Assembly: GCF_018139145.2 (NCBI RefSeq) | Contig: NC_059485.1 | Span: forward strand, 15,375,698 to 15,439,697 | From: Gymnogyps californianus | Taxonomy: Eukaryota > Chordata > Aves > Accipitriformes > Cathartidae | Direction of reading: 5' to 3' | Length of the DNA stretch: 64,000 nucleotides | Shown here: positions 1-12,979 of the stretch, in pieces | Layout of the letters: each line of letters starts with the position of its first letter | Numbering within the stretch: the first letter of the stretch is position 1 | The notes under the pieces: generated by a model | Databases searched by the model: none | Told to the model about the DNA's origin: nothing | What the model saw: the letters and a program-made list of their open reading frames with translations, nothing else | Made by a program: the position numbers and the translations under genes

Positions 1-2599
1 CAGTAATGATAACTAGAATTGGTACACACAGATTAGTAAAGTGGTAGGCTAACTTGGGAAGTGAGAAAAAAAAAGTAACATCCAAGACTTAATTGGATTA
101 TTTTGCTGCAACTGCAAAAACATAATCTATCAGACAAACAAAAGTTCCGTGTACTATTATATGTACTTAATTTTAAGTAGTGAATTAGAAAGCCTGTTTG
201 TCCATTTTAAAATTAATATCATTTATAATTTTCTGATTAACAAATTCTAATTTAGATTATTTTGTATTGTCTATTTGAGCTTGTTTCCTGTGAAAGCATG
301 ACAAGAACTGTTGTCTTCGGGGTGTGGTTACAGTTTTTGCAGACATTGAGGAGGAGAGGAGTGCACGCGAGCAATTGCAGGCAGGAGGAGATGAAATAAT
401 GAAGCTGTGGGAAAGACTGAACAGACTCAGCAGCACAGAGGTTTCACATGGGCAGCAAACTCTGCCATGGCCCTGTCTCTGGATGCTCTCATTAATTTGG
501 ATTCCCAAAGATTTATTTGACACATTTTGCTCCCGCTCTTAATACACTTGCATGGTTTGATGTATTTAGGATTTGAAAGGATCGTTCCCTTTACTTCCTT
601 TTATTTCTATTGCACATATTTTTTTTGTTTAGGGGTGAGAGCTATTGCTTTATTACCTAAATGGAGTGGGAAAGGCTGTTGTACTTCACAGGTTCTCCTG
701 TGACCTATAATATATTACGACTAAAACAATCACAATGCATACAGGAATCTTTTCAACCGTGGAAAAAAAAAGTCATAGGTACCAAGAGGTCATCATTCTG
801 TCATGCAGTGAAGCTAGTAAACTCGGGGGGGGGGGAACAAAACCCAAAACCAAAACACTTCAAGCATTTTTATAAGGGATTTGCATTCCTTTAAAACATA
901 TTTTTTTTCCTCTTTGACTAAAGCTACTTTCTAGTTTAAATTGGTAACATCAATTACAGTTTCTGCACAAAAAAAATGGAGAAAACATAACCATTCATTT
1001 TATAACCAATAACCCTTCAAGTTTACAAGGTTAAATTGAATGGAGTCTCGTCTTTCTAATTCGAGAAGAAAGTCTGAACCATTGCCATTTATACTGGTGA
1101 CTATTTCACTAACTTAAAGCTATTTCCCAGAAATTAATTTTGGACTTTGTACCATTTCCTTTTCAGGAATTGTTTAACCAGATATTTATCTTTCAACTCC
1201 ACAACTTCATAAGAGTCAGCTGCCTTCTTTAATCACCTTGTGCCCGAGCTTTCTTAGAGTATAACCTGCAGCCAAAGCGGCTGCTACTGACTATTCCAAT
1301 TGAAACTCACTGGTTTTGGCGGGGTGGTTTTTTTGGCACTGTTTGAAAGGCATGATCTATTCCTCCTTCATCTCTTAAAAACAATTTCATGGACCTGACT
1401 CTCATAAATGCTCTCTATTGTCCCATTGGGATCAGGTAGGAGCATGGATTATATTCAGATAAGTAAGAATGTTCAGAGCAATACAAACTAAAATATGTGA
1501 ATGGACTTCTCTGTCCTTCTCCCACTTACTGGTTTGGGGGGGGGGGGGGGGGGGGGGGGGCAGTATCCTTCTATTCAGGGGACCAATTTGTTGTTCCCTG
1601 GGTGAACTTGAAAAATTTTTGACTTAGGGACTTGCATTTCTTTCAGAACTAATTTAAAGGAGAGTTATCTCAAAGCAGATTATATTTCCTCAGAGTGCTT
1701 GAATAAGTTTTTACTGACATGAATACAGCTTGTACACTCTACATTAATATACAAGCAGCCTTCCGATTTCTCAAAAATTTGGAGGAAAGAAAGAAAAAAA
1801 ATCTCTTACCTAAAAAAACGTGCTGGAAAAAGGAATAGAGTACATACTTTCAACATGGAAATATACTGCCTTAACCTCACACCCCTGAGATCTACAATTA
1901 AGCATTCTAGAAACTAAAAAATTATTAGGAAAAATATGTTATCATCCAGCAAATACTTTTATAATACTTTAATTCATTAGAAATATTTTCAAACTCTCCC
2001 TGGGGAAAAAAAGTACAGTTTAAAATTGTTTACCTCTTTCTTAAAAGCCGAACTAAGCTTTTCTGTTTCATCTTTTATAATCTTATTTTAAAAGTTTGCA
2101 AAAACTGCTGCCTTTGCACTGCAAACAGATAATTATTCCAAATATCTTTCTTCTGGTATTTTTCTAGGTATACCTAATTGTAGTCTACCTTTTTTACATT
2201 TTACTTCTGGATGCCGTGAAGATTTGCAAACAGAAAAAATCCAACACAAGAAAAAAACCACACTGGATACACCTGCTTAATGACGATAATTAGGTTACTA
2301 CTAATTCATATAGCTGTTACTGCAGGCTGGGTAGGTAAATGACTAAGGCAGATAGCTTCAGATCAAGAATAATTAGTCTGAGCTTTTTAATATTACTTTT
2401 AGGACAACAGCTTCATTCCATCTGCCTTTCCCTCCCCCCCCTTTTTTTCCCCAGGTAGTCATTTCATAATGACTGGAGTACCAACTGAGATAACTTCTCC
2501 TTTCACATTTCTTCTCTTTGAACTGTTCCTAGTTTTAGATTTCCTGATTTGTAGGGCAGAGGAGAAATAAGTATTCCCCGGAACGCTCTCCCAGTCTCC
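1..2599. other. Unassigned AT-rich noncoding DNA
   Basis: I see no gene here. The open frames (for example 324-542 plus and 661-894 plus) are short and contain no family motif I recognise. The stretch holds an 11-G run at 835-845 next to an A/C-rich tract, a 25-G run at 1536-1560 (listed separately) and scattered A/T runs. Around 2280-2400 there are several TAAT-type homeodomain cores in otherwise non-repetitive DNA. That is compatible with a noncoding regulatory element, but it is only a suggestion. Confidence 0.6.
1536..1560 (+). repeat. Poly-G homopolymer, 25 G
   Basis: This is an uninterrupted run of 25 guanines followed by CAG. Long G runs can form G-quadruplex structures and are unstable in copying and sequencing, so the exact length is likely to vary between individuals and between reads. 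It is not attached to any recognisable element. Confidence 0.95.
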
Positions 2600-3540
2600 A
2601 ATAGTTTGTGATTTTGAAACTTCTTGGTACATTTTTGTGTTTAATATTTCCTGATGGATTTCTTCTCCATGAAATTCTCAAGTCTTCCCTTGGACCCAAG
2701 TAAACATTTAGCATTTGCAACATCCTGTTGCAAGAATGTTTACATCTGTATATACATTGTAGGAAGTATCGCCCCCTTTTGTTCTTTCTCAATCTGACGC
2801 CTGCTAGCATCATTTGATGTTCTTTATTGGCACTGGAAGAACCAAAGGGGAAAAAAAGCCCAAAAACCCAAAAACTCAACCACCACAAGAAATCCCCCAC
2901 TCAAATCAATCTTTGTCCATCTTTTCCTGATCACCCATGATTTTATAGACCTCTTTAATATTTCCCATCATTTTTTTCTTTTTCAGCTTGTTTCTGTTTC
3001 TACCTAGCTCATGTTCATCATTTTACATGCAAAGTTTGGTTTGCCTTTTTCTCATGCTTCAAAGTCCTTCTGCTATTTTTTAATTGATCCTTATTTTAAA
3101 TATTCTAAACAACTTAGTATCATCAGGAAGCCTTGTCACTGATGACCTCTCAATGAATACATTGAACTGCATGGGGCCCAGCAGATAACCTTACGCCACT
3201 GTGAACGCTGACCATCGGTTGTTTTCTCCTTTTCATTTTTAACCATCATTTTTGTCTACACAACAAAAATGTACTTTGTCACAAGGCTGCATAGTCTCTT
3301 TAGAGCCTTTCATGAGGGACTTTACCAAATGTCTTCTGGAAACCCAGGCAGACGATATCAACATGGATCTTCCTTATTTACCATTTCAAGCAGCACTAAT
3401 AGCTTTGAGAGTCATAACCTCCCTTTAAAAAAAAAACAACCAAAAAAACCCCACCATTCTGATCCTTCACCTGTATGTCATATTTAACAATGTTTTCACT
3501 AATTCTATTCCTTACTACACTTTCTACTAAAAATCAGCAG
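2600..3540 (-). mobile_element. Ancient CR1-type LINE fragment
   Basis: The minus strand resembles the 3' half of an old amniote CR1. Reading the plus strand, the signs are a stretch near 2640-2740 resembling the CR1 3' region (TTTCCTGATGG, TTCTTCTCCATGAA, CATCCTGTTGCAAG). Near 2930-2955 is the typical run ATGATTTTATAGACCTCT. Near 3110-3200 is the reverse complement of the reverse-transcriptase segment around the catalytic site (TTAGTATCATCAGGAAGCC, CATGGGGCCCAGCAGATAAC). Near 3300-3420 is the stretch resembling TTTAGAGCCTTTCATGAGGGACTT. Many small insertions, including A/C-rich tracts at 2843-2880 and 3427-3455, interrupt it. Divergence is clearly higher than in the CR1 copies at 20 kb and 37 kb, so this is a much older insertion. 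No open frame survives. Boundaries are approximate. Confidence 0.68.
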
Positions 3541-5479
3541 CACAAAAAGGGCTGATATTGCAAGTAGGACAGGTAGAAATCTGTTTCTGGCAGTGGAAAT
3601 ATTTAGCTGAACATGCTAACGCTGAGCTTTTTTGGCTCTCATTTACTTTATGTCCGTCATCTCCATTTTCTCACCCTTCTTCACCTTTTGTTCGGGATAA
3701 AAACTATCAGCAGAACCAGGGATGGCAGAAAAAGGACTACATTATTTCTCGCTTCTAGCAAGAGATGGCAAACGGGCACAAGAAGATGGAGATGACAGGA
3801 CTTATATTTGTATCTTCTGGGGAACCTGTCATTATTTTAGAATTAACCTGCTTTTGTCTCAATCCAGACCCTGTACCACAAGAGAACATTCTTCCTTTCA
3901 CTGTTCTGTACACTTCATAGCTTTTGGTATGCAATATAGCATCTGTAAGACGCTTATTAAGGTGTTTTACACTAAAATGATATACAATATAAAAGCAAAG
4001 GCAACTAACCAAAATCATATGGGTAACTTGAATTCTAAGATACCTGCCTTACGAATGTTTTACTTAGCACCTTTGTTTTTATTTTAATATGTTACTGCTA
4101 GTGTGAAAGTTTCGCATTATAGATTAGGACACTTATTCCCTAAAAATTGCCCTAGAACTATACGAAAAAGGCAAAAATTAGTCATAACACGTCAAGGACT
4201 TTCAGCGATTATTAACTTTCAGTCATTATTATGGATAACTGTATTTCAGTAGGTTAGCATAGAGGGAAAGAAAAATTTTGTCTCAAACTAAGATAGGCGG
4301 TCAGTAAATTTAAGTCAGAAAATAAGTGAATAATAAAAAAATATAGTAAAACACTGAAGTGAAACATGATCAAAATAGCAAAAGTACTGAGAAATACAAG
4401 TTTTCTGTGAACACTTATTTTGTTTCAATTCAATTATCTTCTCTGCCAACTATAATCAGGTATAACAATAACTTGACTCTTTATAATAATTACATACTAA
4501 CTGTGCAATTGGAATAGCCTGAAGGCTCAGATTTGGTTACACCTGCAGACTGAATTATTTTATAAGTATTATTAAAAGCAAATGAAGGAAAACTACAAGA
4601 ATAAGATTAGTATTATATAAAGCAACTCTGCTCTAGAATACCTCATTATGAAAATTAATAGTTTTCTCTTTAAAACAAGAAAGTATGAAGTGAAGATACC
4701 TCTCAGACTACTAAAGGCAACAGGTTTTGTGCTACTGTATATTCTTATTCTAACGTTTCATTCCATTATAAAAATGGAGACTATACTGTCTGTTTACTGT
4801 CTTTTTGTGAAAACTGTTCAGACCTTTTTTGTTTCTAGACACTAGTTAGAAATCTTGGCTGTTAAATAGTAAGCCATTCTCAGCCTTACCTATAAGGCTG
4901 TCGCATGCAATCATAGCTACTATTATTTCCCCTATAATCATACAACCTAGATAATATGTCAACTTGATATTTGGGAAAACCTGAATTCAGTCTTAATTTC
5001 ACAAAAATTCATTATTTAATATTTTGAAGCTGCATATTTATTTCGCATATTTAGGTAAGGCCTTCTTCCACAAAGAGAAAGTAGAAGTCCTCATCCTTGT
5101 TAATGCGGCATCTGTCAGCACTGCATAATGCAGCACCAAGACAGACAGACACAGACTAGTTCTAAACTGTCTTGGTTGTCTTTGTAGTGCAATGCAGTTC
5201 ACAGAGATACTTATCAGGGTTTTTAAATCATGGTTTGGTGCCTAGGCAGTTAGTCCTGCTTAAAGTGATCCCTGTTCCCCTTCTTTTGTTATTTCAAGAA
5301 AGCCCTTTCCCTCCTTAAAAGACTTAAGGCCTCTTGTCTCTTGTAAGATTATTCCCTCTTTCCACTTTCTGACATTAGTTTCCGTTCTTTATACTTCTCC
5401 ATAATCACTCACTCTACTCCCTTCTGGTTTCTCCCATCTTAAGACAAAGATCTAAGACAAAGATCAAAAATTCTGCTTG
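3541..5479. other. Unassigned AT-rich noncoding DNA
   Basis: No gene or clear repeat is visible. The 121-codon frame at 3722-4087 plus has no recognisable motif, signal peptide or domain, and its composition looks like chance reading of AT-rich DNA. Around 5100-5230 there is a mixed GACA-rich stretch, but nothing I can name. Confidence 0.6.
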
Positions 5480-6740
5480 CTGCATTTCTATGTATGATAA
5501 CCTCTTTAAACTTGCCGAATGCAGTATTTACAATCATATCATGGAGTTTCCCTTTGACAGTTCCCATTCTGTTCTCCCATGCGACCCATCTGTTCGAGGA
5601 AATGTGGTTGGCAAAGCCTTCTAATGAATGTTTTCTAAGCCAAAGCTAAAAGCTAGTACTTCATGTTCATACTCATCTAATCTGTAAACCACTTTCTATA
5701 ACATCAGCCAGACAGCTGATCGTAATTCCTCATGTAATTACCCTTTCTCATTATCTATATCATCTTCTTGTCTACCGTCAGCTTTTTTTAGGTGCTCTAA
5801 GAGGTGCCTGTCCTTGCTTTCCCGCTCTTTTTCCTACACATCTTATCTTTGGCCATTCGTCACCTACAAAGACATTTTCATATGACTCATAGGGCCACCT
5901 CTCTAATTTACATATTTGAACAAAATCTTAACTTGTCTTTGTCAAATCTCCTCATGGATATCTAACAATTGCTTCAAGTTCAAAACAGAACTTTATTTCT
6001 TCCTATTGCTCATCGGCTTCCAGGCCCTCCTTTTTCAACCTTCCATAAATTTATCGTCTTGAACTCCTGGCAATACTTCCAGATTTTTCTGTGTAACATT
6101 TCTAAGACCTAGCACTTCATATCCTTTCAGAGAACTTAAACTCTCTACCTGACACTTCATCACACCATTTTACAAGTAACATTTTCTTCCACCTTGGCTG
6201 TTTTTTCTCTACTCACCACCTTTTAGATTGCCGCTGCAAACGTAATTTTGCAAAACTGTTGTTTAGACCATTTCAGCCATCTTTTTACATCTTCACTCAC
6301 TATTCCCTCAGACAGTCCTACCTCTTTCGATGCGTCTCATGAACAGAAGTATCAGTTTCCCACCTTCAAACGGCCACTGCTTATTTCTAACATTTTCAGA
6401 CATACACTTTTTCGCTTTTCTTTCATGCTGTCCCTTACATTTGCTGAGCTGTTTCATTTTCCCCCTCCTCAATCTCTCTTTGCTTCACTTTACTGTGGCG
6501 GCTACCAAAACTTGACAAACTGGTACCCTGAATCGGTGTTAGGTAGTATGATGCTTCACTATTTCCTCATATTCCCTTCTTCCAAGTGTCTTCAAAATGA
6601 AATTCTTTGAGCAAAGATCATATTTTAATTTTGGACTTTTCAGCATGCATTACAAGGGGTCTTTAACACAGGGCTAGATACCCTTGGCTTTATAGTCATA
6701 TGAATAAGCAAAGAGTAATAACAATAAACTACCAAACAAT
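5480..6740 (+). mobile_element. Ancient L2-like LINE with 3' tail
   Basis: A pyrimidine-rich stretch of about 1.2 kb resembles the 3' half of an L2-type LINE on the plus strand. Near 5945-6000 it carries the ordered string TCTCCTCATGGATATCTAAC followed by AAAACAGAACTTTATTTCTTC, which matches the L2 pattern of a coding segment rich in CTCCTCATGGATGT and AAAACTGAACTC. Near 6229-6300 it reads through an AAAN-VI(L)...DHFSHLF-like peptide that parallels the LINE segment ending in DHITPVLKSLHWLP. The end, about 6600-6735, has the tail layout known from reptile L2 copies: a TTTGAGCAAAGATCAT-like segment, then a GGGGTCTT segment and a terminal TAATAACAATAA run. The 120-codon frame at 6248-6610 is part of this relic, not a host gene. 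No catalytic core remains. The 5' limit is uncertain. Confidence 0.62.
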
Positions 6741-7599
6741 ATAAGGAACATACACTCAAAAGTTAAGTAACTAAAATTTAACATATTTAATATTCATTAA
6801 GGTACTTTTCAGTATTTGTGTAGGTTGTAAACTAAAGCATTCATTATTCCTTGAAAAAGTGAGATAACATACATCACTAAAGTCATGGTGAAAGGTTATT
6901 ATATAGCCAAAGAGATGCCTAGTAAACCCTTCTTTTACATATAGAAAAAAATGCATTAATTGGCACCTCACATATTTGTCTCTACCCCACCCTTTCCTGA
7001 CATTTGCACCTTTTCTCTTTTCCCTTCTTATTTCCTTTTCTTAAACTCTTGGAATGATTTAGGCTCCCCTCTCCATAGCTGAAAACCTGATACCAATTAA
7101 TTTGCTTGCAATGCTAAGATTTTTGGGAAGACGGGAAAAAAAAGTGGAAAGGTGTTATACTCTGAAAGCTTTAAATGTTATAGTCAGGATCATTTGTATC
7201 ATTTTGTTGTTATGCTGACTCTTACCCTTTCTGTAATGTATTGTTTTGACAGTTTCTAAATTATTGATTTTAATCAATCACACAATGCAGTCCTACAATC
7301 AATCGAAAGGTACAAGAGAAAAAAAAAGGTAGCTCTTAATCATTATTAGTTCTTTGTTCAAAAGAACTCTGGTTTAACTTTTGATCTATATACTTCAGAC
7401 AATGTAAAATCTATTCGTTTGAGTTTAAGCCTAATCAGTGCTTTGTCTGGTAATTAGGCAAACAGGATGACAGCATTACTGGATAAGTTATAATGTTTCC
7501 CACAAAAAAAAAAAAAAAAGTAACATTGCCTCACTTAGGATGATGTAATGGACAGAAGTCACTAATATCCAAATTACACTTAAAGAGATCTTGATGTGC
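6741..7599. other. Unassigned AT-rich noncoding DNA
   Basis: No gene is seen. It contains a 16-A run at 7504-7519 that could mark a retroposed element on the plus strand or be a simple homopolymer. I could not identify an element body or flanking duplication. Confidence 0.55.
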
Positions 7600-7903
7600 T
7601 TACATGTCTGAGCCCAGCTGCTGGAGGGATCCACCTTGTACATATATATATTCTCACTAGTGAAATTCCATACTGTCCATCCAGACTGGGGAGCAGGATG
7701 AGGCCATTGGTGCTGTCTATGTTCATTTGGGTGCTCTGAGTAGCTGTCTGTGATCTGTGTGGCCAACTGTGTATATACGTATATATACATATGCATGTAG
7801 TGTGTGTGGGGGCGCCTGTTGGAATAAATCTGCAGCCTCGCTACTGGTTGGACCTGGGGATATGGTGTGGCAACAACCACACCTCTTGGATTGTTGGCTC
7901 TGG
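7600..7903 (+). mobile_element. Possible LTR fragment
   Basis: This segment differs in character from its surroundings. It has an alternating (TA)/(TG) tract at 7770-7808, a GGCGCC core, then an AATAAA signal at 7823-7828. A moderately GC-rich tail follows and ends in GGCTCTGGCA before returning to AT-rich unique DNA. An AATAAA followed by a short U5-like tail ending in CA is the layout of the 3' half of a retroviral LTR. I did not find a convincing target duplication or a TG start, so a partial or eroded LTR is an inference. The 130-codon minus frame across 7488-7880 is a chance frame in this segment. Confidence 0.33.
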
Positions 7904-10900
7904 CATGATATATTTTCCTTTTACAGTTTATATGAAGTTTTATTTTAAAAAATAATCAAATAATCAAATAAATATAAATATAGATGTGTAAAACATACAT
8001 ATAATACATCCTACTTTTTCTCGCTGAAGACAAATAGCTTTACTTAAAAAAAAAAATTAATAAAAAAAATCTCTTTTATTGTTACCATGCCTCCTACCTG
8101 AGCTGCTAAGTAACTTCTAACTTACGGAGCTAACAATACATCAAATTCATCTCTTGATGTACAAACATTACCTGTTACACTTGCTTAAGAGAAGTGAAAC
8201 TATGGAACTGTATGAGCACACACAGTGCATGCCAGATTTATTAACGATGGAGACAGTTCTCCAACCAAATGGAACAGTGACCTAGCTATGGAGGAAGTTG
8301 GGTGTATTGTGCTGGTGTGATTTTTCTTGGCTGACATGTCTATTCCAGTACTCAGACGCAGAAAGCCATTTAACCCTGATCTACGGAAGGGCCTGTCAGC
8401 CAGGGCCTGATCCACCTGAAAGCCACCAGAATCACAAGAAAAAAACAAAACAAAACAGTCTGCTTGGGCAGTAGTGTAATCACGATCCTGCTCAACAATA
8501 TGAAAAAGAGTTTGATTGTGTTGGTCTGATTTTTGCATGATGTTAATGCTAAACCTATACCTTCCTTGTGATCTGTGAAGCTTTCCTGGGCTTAGGCATT
8601 TTGTTAGTCTTATTCGGGCCAGGACAGAAAGACTAAACAGTTTATATCTAATTCACCAATTCCCAGTAAAACTGCTCTTCATTACCTTTGAAAATTAACA
8701 ATAGCATGGGGAATCTCTCTCTGGAGCTGATGTTAGGTTTATGATAAAGGCTGGTTTGCTCTGAGTTCTTTCAGAACAACAAAACTTTCTTAAGAAAACT
8801 TAAACTTTGGCGGCAAATTGGAACCCTAATAAAGTTGGTGGTAGTTTCTGTTATTAACTGAAGCATATTAACAGCATTATGTCCTAGGACTACATGATTA
8901 AAAGAGCCACTGTCAACTGCCTCCTGCTGCGCACTTAGACTTTAACAACAGCTGTTTCCTACAATGTCTCTGGGAACATAAACTCATTTTATGACTAACA
9001 AAGGGAGGATTTTTTTAAAACATGACTGTATTATTGTAAAATTGTGCTAGTATCAGATAGTCATGAAAATGTAATTTTAAAGGCATACTACCACTTTAAA
9101 TTTTTTTCTGTCACTGTGTACTACTCAGTTACGTTTCATATCTTAAGGTATAACAAAAAGAAATGCTTGAAGACAGGGTTAAATACCTGCAGGATATAAC
9201 TTTATAGCATTAGCTCTGATTACAAACATAAAGGTAACTGATGCATTGTAATAGAATCTTCTTATGACCCAGGCTAAGACTGTCAAATGTAAAGCTCCAT
9301 ACTGTGCTCACCGTGTTCAGTTAAAAGCAGAAAAAATAGTGTTGCATTTTCACTGTCATCAGCAGAACTGCCATCCTTTCTCACAGGGTTTTCTAATCCG
9401 TTCTGGCACCTGAGGCATTTGAACAGTTGGTGGGAAGAAGTGAAACTGTGACGAAGTGAGTCTCATTTCAGATTTACAGTCCAATCACTCACAAAATCTG
9501 CCAATTCATTTTATGGCATGTACTGTGAAAATTCATTATTTAAAATAAGCCTAAAAAAATCTATTGGTGCAGTACAGTAGCTTGACTTTGAATTAGAGAA
9601 GAACAAGTAACACAGTATGTGGTGTCTTTAAGCTTGTAGTGATGTAGCCCAGCATATACTTAAAACGTCCTTTGTATGTTTCAATCAAGCATAACATTTG
9701 TTCAGCCAACAAGCTGTTCTATTTCAATATTTTTTCTATGTATTTTTTATGTGACTATGATACATGTATAGATCTATGTACACATGTATGTATGTTAGCT
9801 GCTAAAAGACAGTACAGCAGTAAATGACTAGCCTGAGGTTAGAAATGGTTTCTATTTCAAGTATCTTCAGCTCAAACTGTTAGTTATTGCAAAACTTTTC
9901 AGATATCAGTTCTTAAAGTTCAGAAGTAAAAGACACAAATTAATTTAAAAACCCCAACACATTTTAACCCATCAGTTCTCAGCTAACGGAAATCATAACC
10001 ACTCAAAACAGGTTAACTCACAAAACACCTATTTTACTTTATAGCTAGATGACTTAGGGAAAAAATACACTATAGGGACTGTGGACCCCATGATCATGAC
10101 TCTGTCATGCGATACTGATGCTAACTTAGAGCCTAACTCTTCACTCTCCGCCCCAATATGGCTTGGTTAGCTTGTGCTCAAAAAAGGCAATTTCTCTGTC
10201 TTACAGACCTGTCACACGCTAAGACAATAACTGAGAAAAAATTAACTTGCACTAAAAGAAAATATCGGGATATCTCAAGGTATGTTTTCTACTTGTATCC
10301 AGCCCTGTTGACTCATGCTGCTGAATCAAAACTGCAATACGTCTGTACCACTGAAAAACGCAATAAAGTGAGAAGGAGCTGGGCCATTCATCTTAGCTAC
10401 GTGTAACAGCAAGAGCAGTGGTTTTGGACCATCACCAAATCCGCACCTTGATTTGCTGCCGATCCTCACAAAGCATAACCTCACCTGGGCTGGCTACACT
10501 CCTAACTGATTTCTGCTTCAGAGAACAGCAAAGCTTCAGTATAATTTTGTAGTTTGCAAAATGTCAAATAGCATCCATTATGTACTGAGATGAGTTGACT
10601 AATGACTGCATTTACAGCTGATGACTATGTTGCACTCAAATTATTAAATTTATTAAAGTTGCACTCTAATTTTTGCTATATTTTTATGTTACAAACATAT
10701 ATACAATTTAAAACTTCACAATTATTTATCCTACTAACAAAATTAAAACATGCAAAATAAACCTCAGACAGGCTTGTAAGTTTCGTTTTTTCTTTTTTTC
10801 CCCCTTTATGTCTAACGCATTCACTTTAATTCCTTACTTTTTATAGCAGCAGTTTGATATAATAAACCATAGTTTGTAAAAGCCATTAAGAGTAAGCTTG

Positions 10901-12739
10901 CTAGTAGCAATCCTATTAAGTTACCACATCAAATGATGTGCTGTAATGTTTTCACATCAACTTTCTTTAGCTTTTACGTTGTAGCATTCATAAAAGTCTT
11001 GGATTCCAAAAGTTTAGAAGTATTTTGTTGAAATTATGAGCAACAATTTCTTAATGGAGAACAGAAAGGCAGAAGCAATGTAAAAAAATCAAGTTCCATT
11101 ATAAAGGTATCTTTGAAAAATCAGTTAATGCCAGCAATATTGTAACAACATTAATTAAAAGAAGGGTTGGAGTTCCTAACATGGTGCAGATGAATAAGTT
11201 TACAGTCTAGTGTGAGATTCTTCTCACAGTTGAGAGTGAGAGTCCCAAATCTCAATTCTGTTAGTTCACTTCTGTTACGGTGAATTAACAATCCTTCATT
11301 TGCAGAGAGGATGGCATCTGCATCGTGATCGCCTCCTCCGTGGTCCCTCTGTGCAGAGAGGGGTTAGTGGAATGCTTCTCACTAGCAATTACAAGCCCAA
11401 ACTCAACATACTTCATTATGTTCATCACAGTTATTACTTGCTTCAAGGTTTCAAATAACCATAACTCTAAAATGCTGAGAAGAAATATTCATCCAAAAGC
11501 TGAATGCAGGATAAAACAATATTTATGAGACATATCAGGCAACATCTTATTTTTTTAAAGTTCATGTGGTTAATAGTCATAGTGTACTGTAAGAAATACA
11601 GTAGCTGTAAGTCAGGATCAAGTATGCTTAATAAAATATGTTTGGCTTATTAAATTATGACATTGCTAATTACAATGAGTGTCAAATGATTAACAAAAAT
11701 TGAATGGGAAACTTATCTTTTCTCAACCATCTTCTCAAAAATCAAGATGCAATATCCTTTGCCAAACACTTCAGCATTTCATAATTTTCGATCATACTAC
11801 AGGCTACCCTTCAATCTATTAATATTTCTCTTTCAATATGTTTCAGGATATATATTCTTCCATTCTTCTTCTGCATGGCAAGTATCCAATACATCCGGTT
11901 CTTAATAAATCAATCCACAGCATGAACTTCTTGTACATGTTACTTTTCCACAAAGCCCCATACTTCCTGTTACTTCTACACCAAATTTGAAGTATTTTGA
12001 TCCTTGCAGGTTTATCTTTCTCTTTTCATCGTAATCGGGGCTTTTAAAATGAAGTAATCCAATTGCCAGAATTCCTAGCCAGGTAAAGGTAATGTGTCTG
12101 CAGAGCCACAAAGTGCAAGACAATTATCCGAATAGTTTGCCTGTTCCTGTAACCAAATACAAGTGTCGGACTTCAAGAACCAAAGAACTGGACACTATTA
12201 AAGCACCATTAGACTTCCCAAGAAGGGAAAAGTGCAGGGCAGGCCTCTTGCAAATGACAGTCACAATCCTGAAAACTGTAGCTTACTTGTAATGCAAAAT
12301 GCCTTTACTGCAGAGCACTGCAGCCCATACCCCATTCTGTTACACTGTGGCCTAGAAACACGATTACATACAAACGAGAGGGTACCTTTTCCTGTATTCC
12401 TGAAACAGCTCAAACAAATCTTAGACTAATTTGTTAGTTTCAATTACCTTTCCTGATTTAATACATCATGGCTGTATCCATGTGACTACTCAGAGTCAAA
12501 AATAGCAACAGAAGGAAAGAGGAGTTTGCAAGAGAATTCATGTTCTGTTCCTTTTTCCACTTACAATTATACCTGTTTAAAAATTCTACTTGTCATCCTT
12601 CCCAGAATGAAAACTGACCTTTTGTTTCAAGTGAGGCAACTTCCTTTTTTTCCTTTTTTTTAATTTTAATCTATTTATGGTTTATGTCTTCTATTGTATT
12701 CTTATAGAAGAAGAATGGTTTAATGATAACTCCACTACT
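7904..12739. other. Unassigned noncoding DNA
   Basis: About 4.8 kb holds no gene I can support. The minus frame at 8200-8538 and the plus frame at 10158-10406 lack recognisable domains. There is a weak (TG)/(TA) tract at 9750-9800. Near 10629-10675 the 9-mer GTTGCACTC occurs twice about 33 bp apart, each followed by AT-rich sequence. The stretch 11630-11710 is non-repetitive and dense in ATTA/TAAT cores, like many conserved developmental enhancers, but conservation cannot be judged from one sequence. Confidence 0.55.
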
Positions 12740-12850
12740 CAAACTCTGAGGACTTGAGTTCCCTTTGCAACCTTCAACAAGTCACTCATTTGCTGTACCT
12801 CATTTAATGAAAATGCAAATCAGAAGCAGTAAGGCTAACTAAAGGTATGG
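12740..12850 (+). repeat. MIR-like SINE relic
   Basis: The order GACTTGAGTTC, then CAACAAGTCACT, then CTGTACCTCATTT, then AATGAAAATG matches the layout of the MIR/CORE-SINE body: a 'gacttgggttc' segment, a 'caagtcactt' segment, a 'cctcagttt' segment and an 'aaaatggg' segment. Spacing is slightly shortened and several positions differ, as expected of a very old copy. No tRNA-like promoter is visible upstream. Confidence 0.42.
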
Positions 12851-12979
12851 AGCAGTTCTTATAAAAGGGAATACTGACCAGAAAATAAATGCTCTGCCTG
12901 AGAGATGAGAGAAGGGAAGTATGATAAAACTATCAAGTGGCATGGAGAACGTAAGACCACAATGACTGGTTCACTTTTT

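Noticed and set aside
3722..4087. 121-codon plus-strand open frame
   Set aside because: It has no recognisable motif, overlaps an equally plausible frame on the other strand and has AT-driven composition.
5100..5160. Possible tRNA or small RNA gene near GACAGACAGACA
   Set aside because: No A/B box promoter pair, anticodon stem or terminator is recognisable.
7488..7880. 130-codon minus-strand open frame
   Set aside because: It crosses a (TA)/(TG) repeat and an LTR-like tail and ends in a poly-F run from a poly-A tract. It is a chance frame.
8370..8425. GGGCCTGATCCA-like string resembling a reptile SINE/LINE tail
   Set aside because: Only a short match with no surrounding element body.
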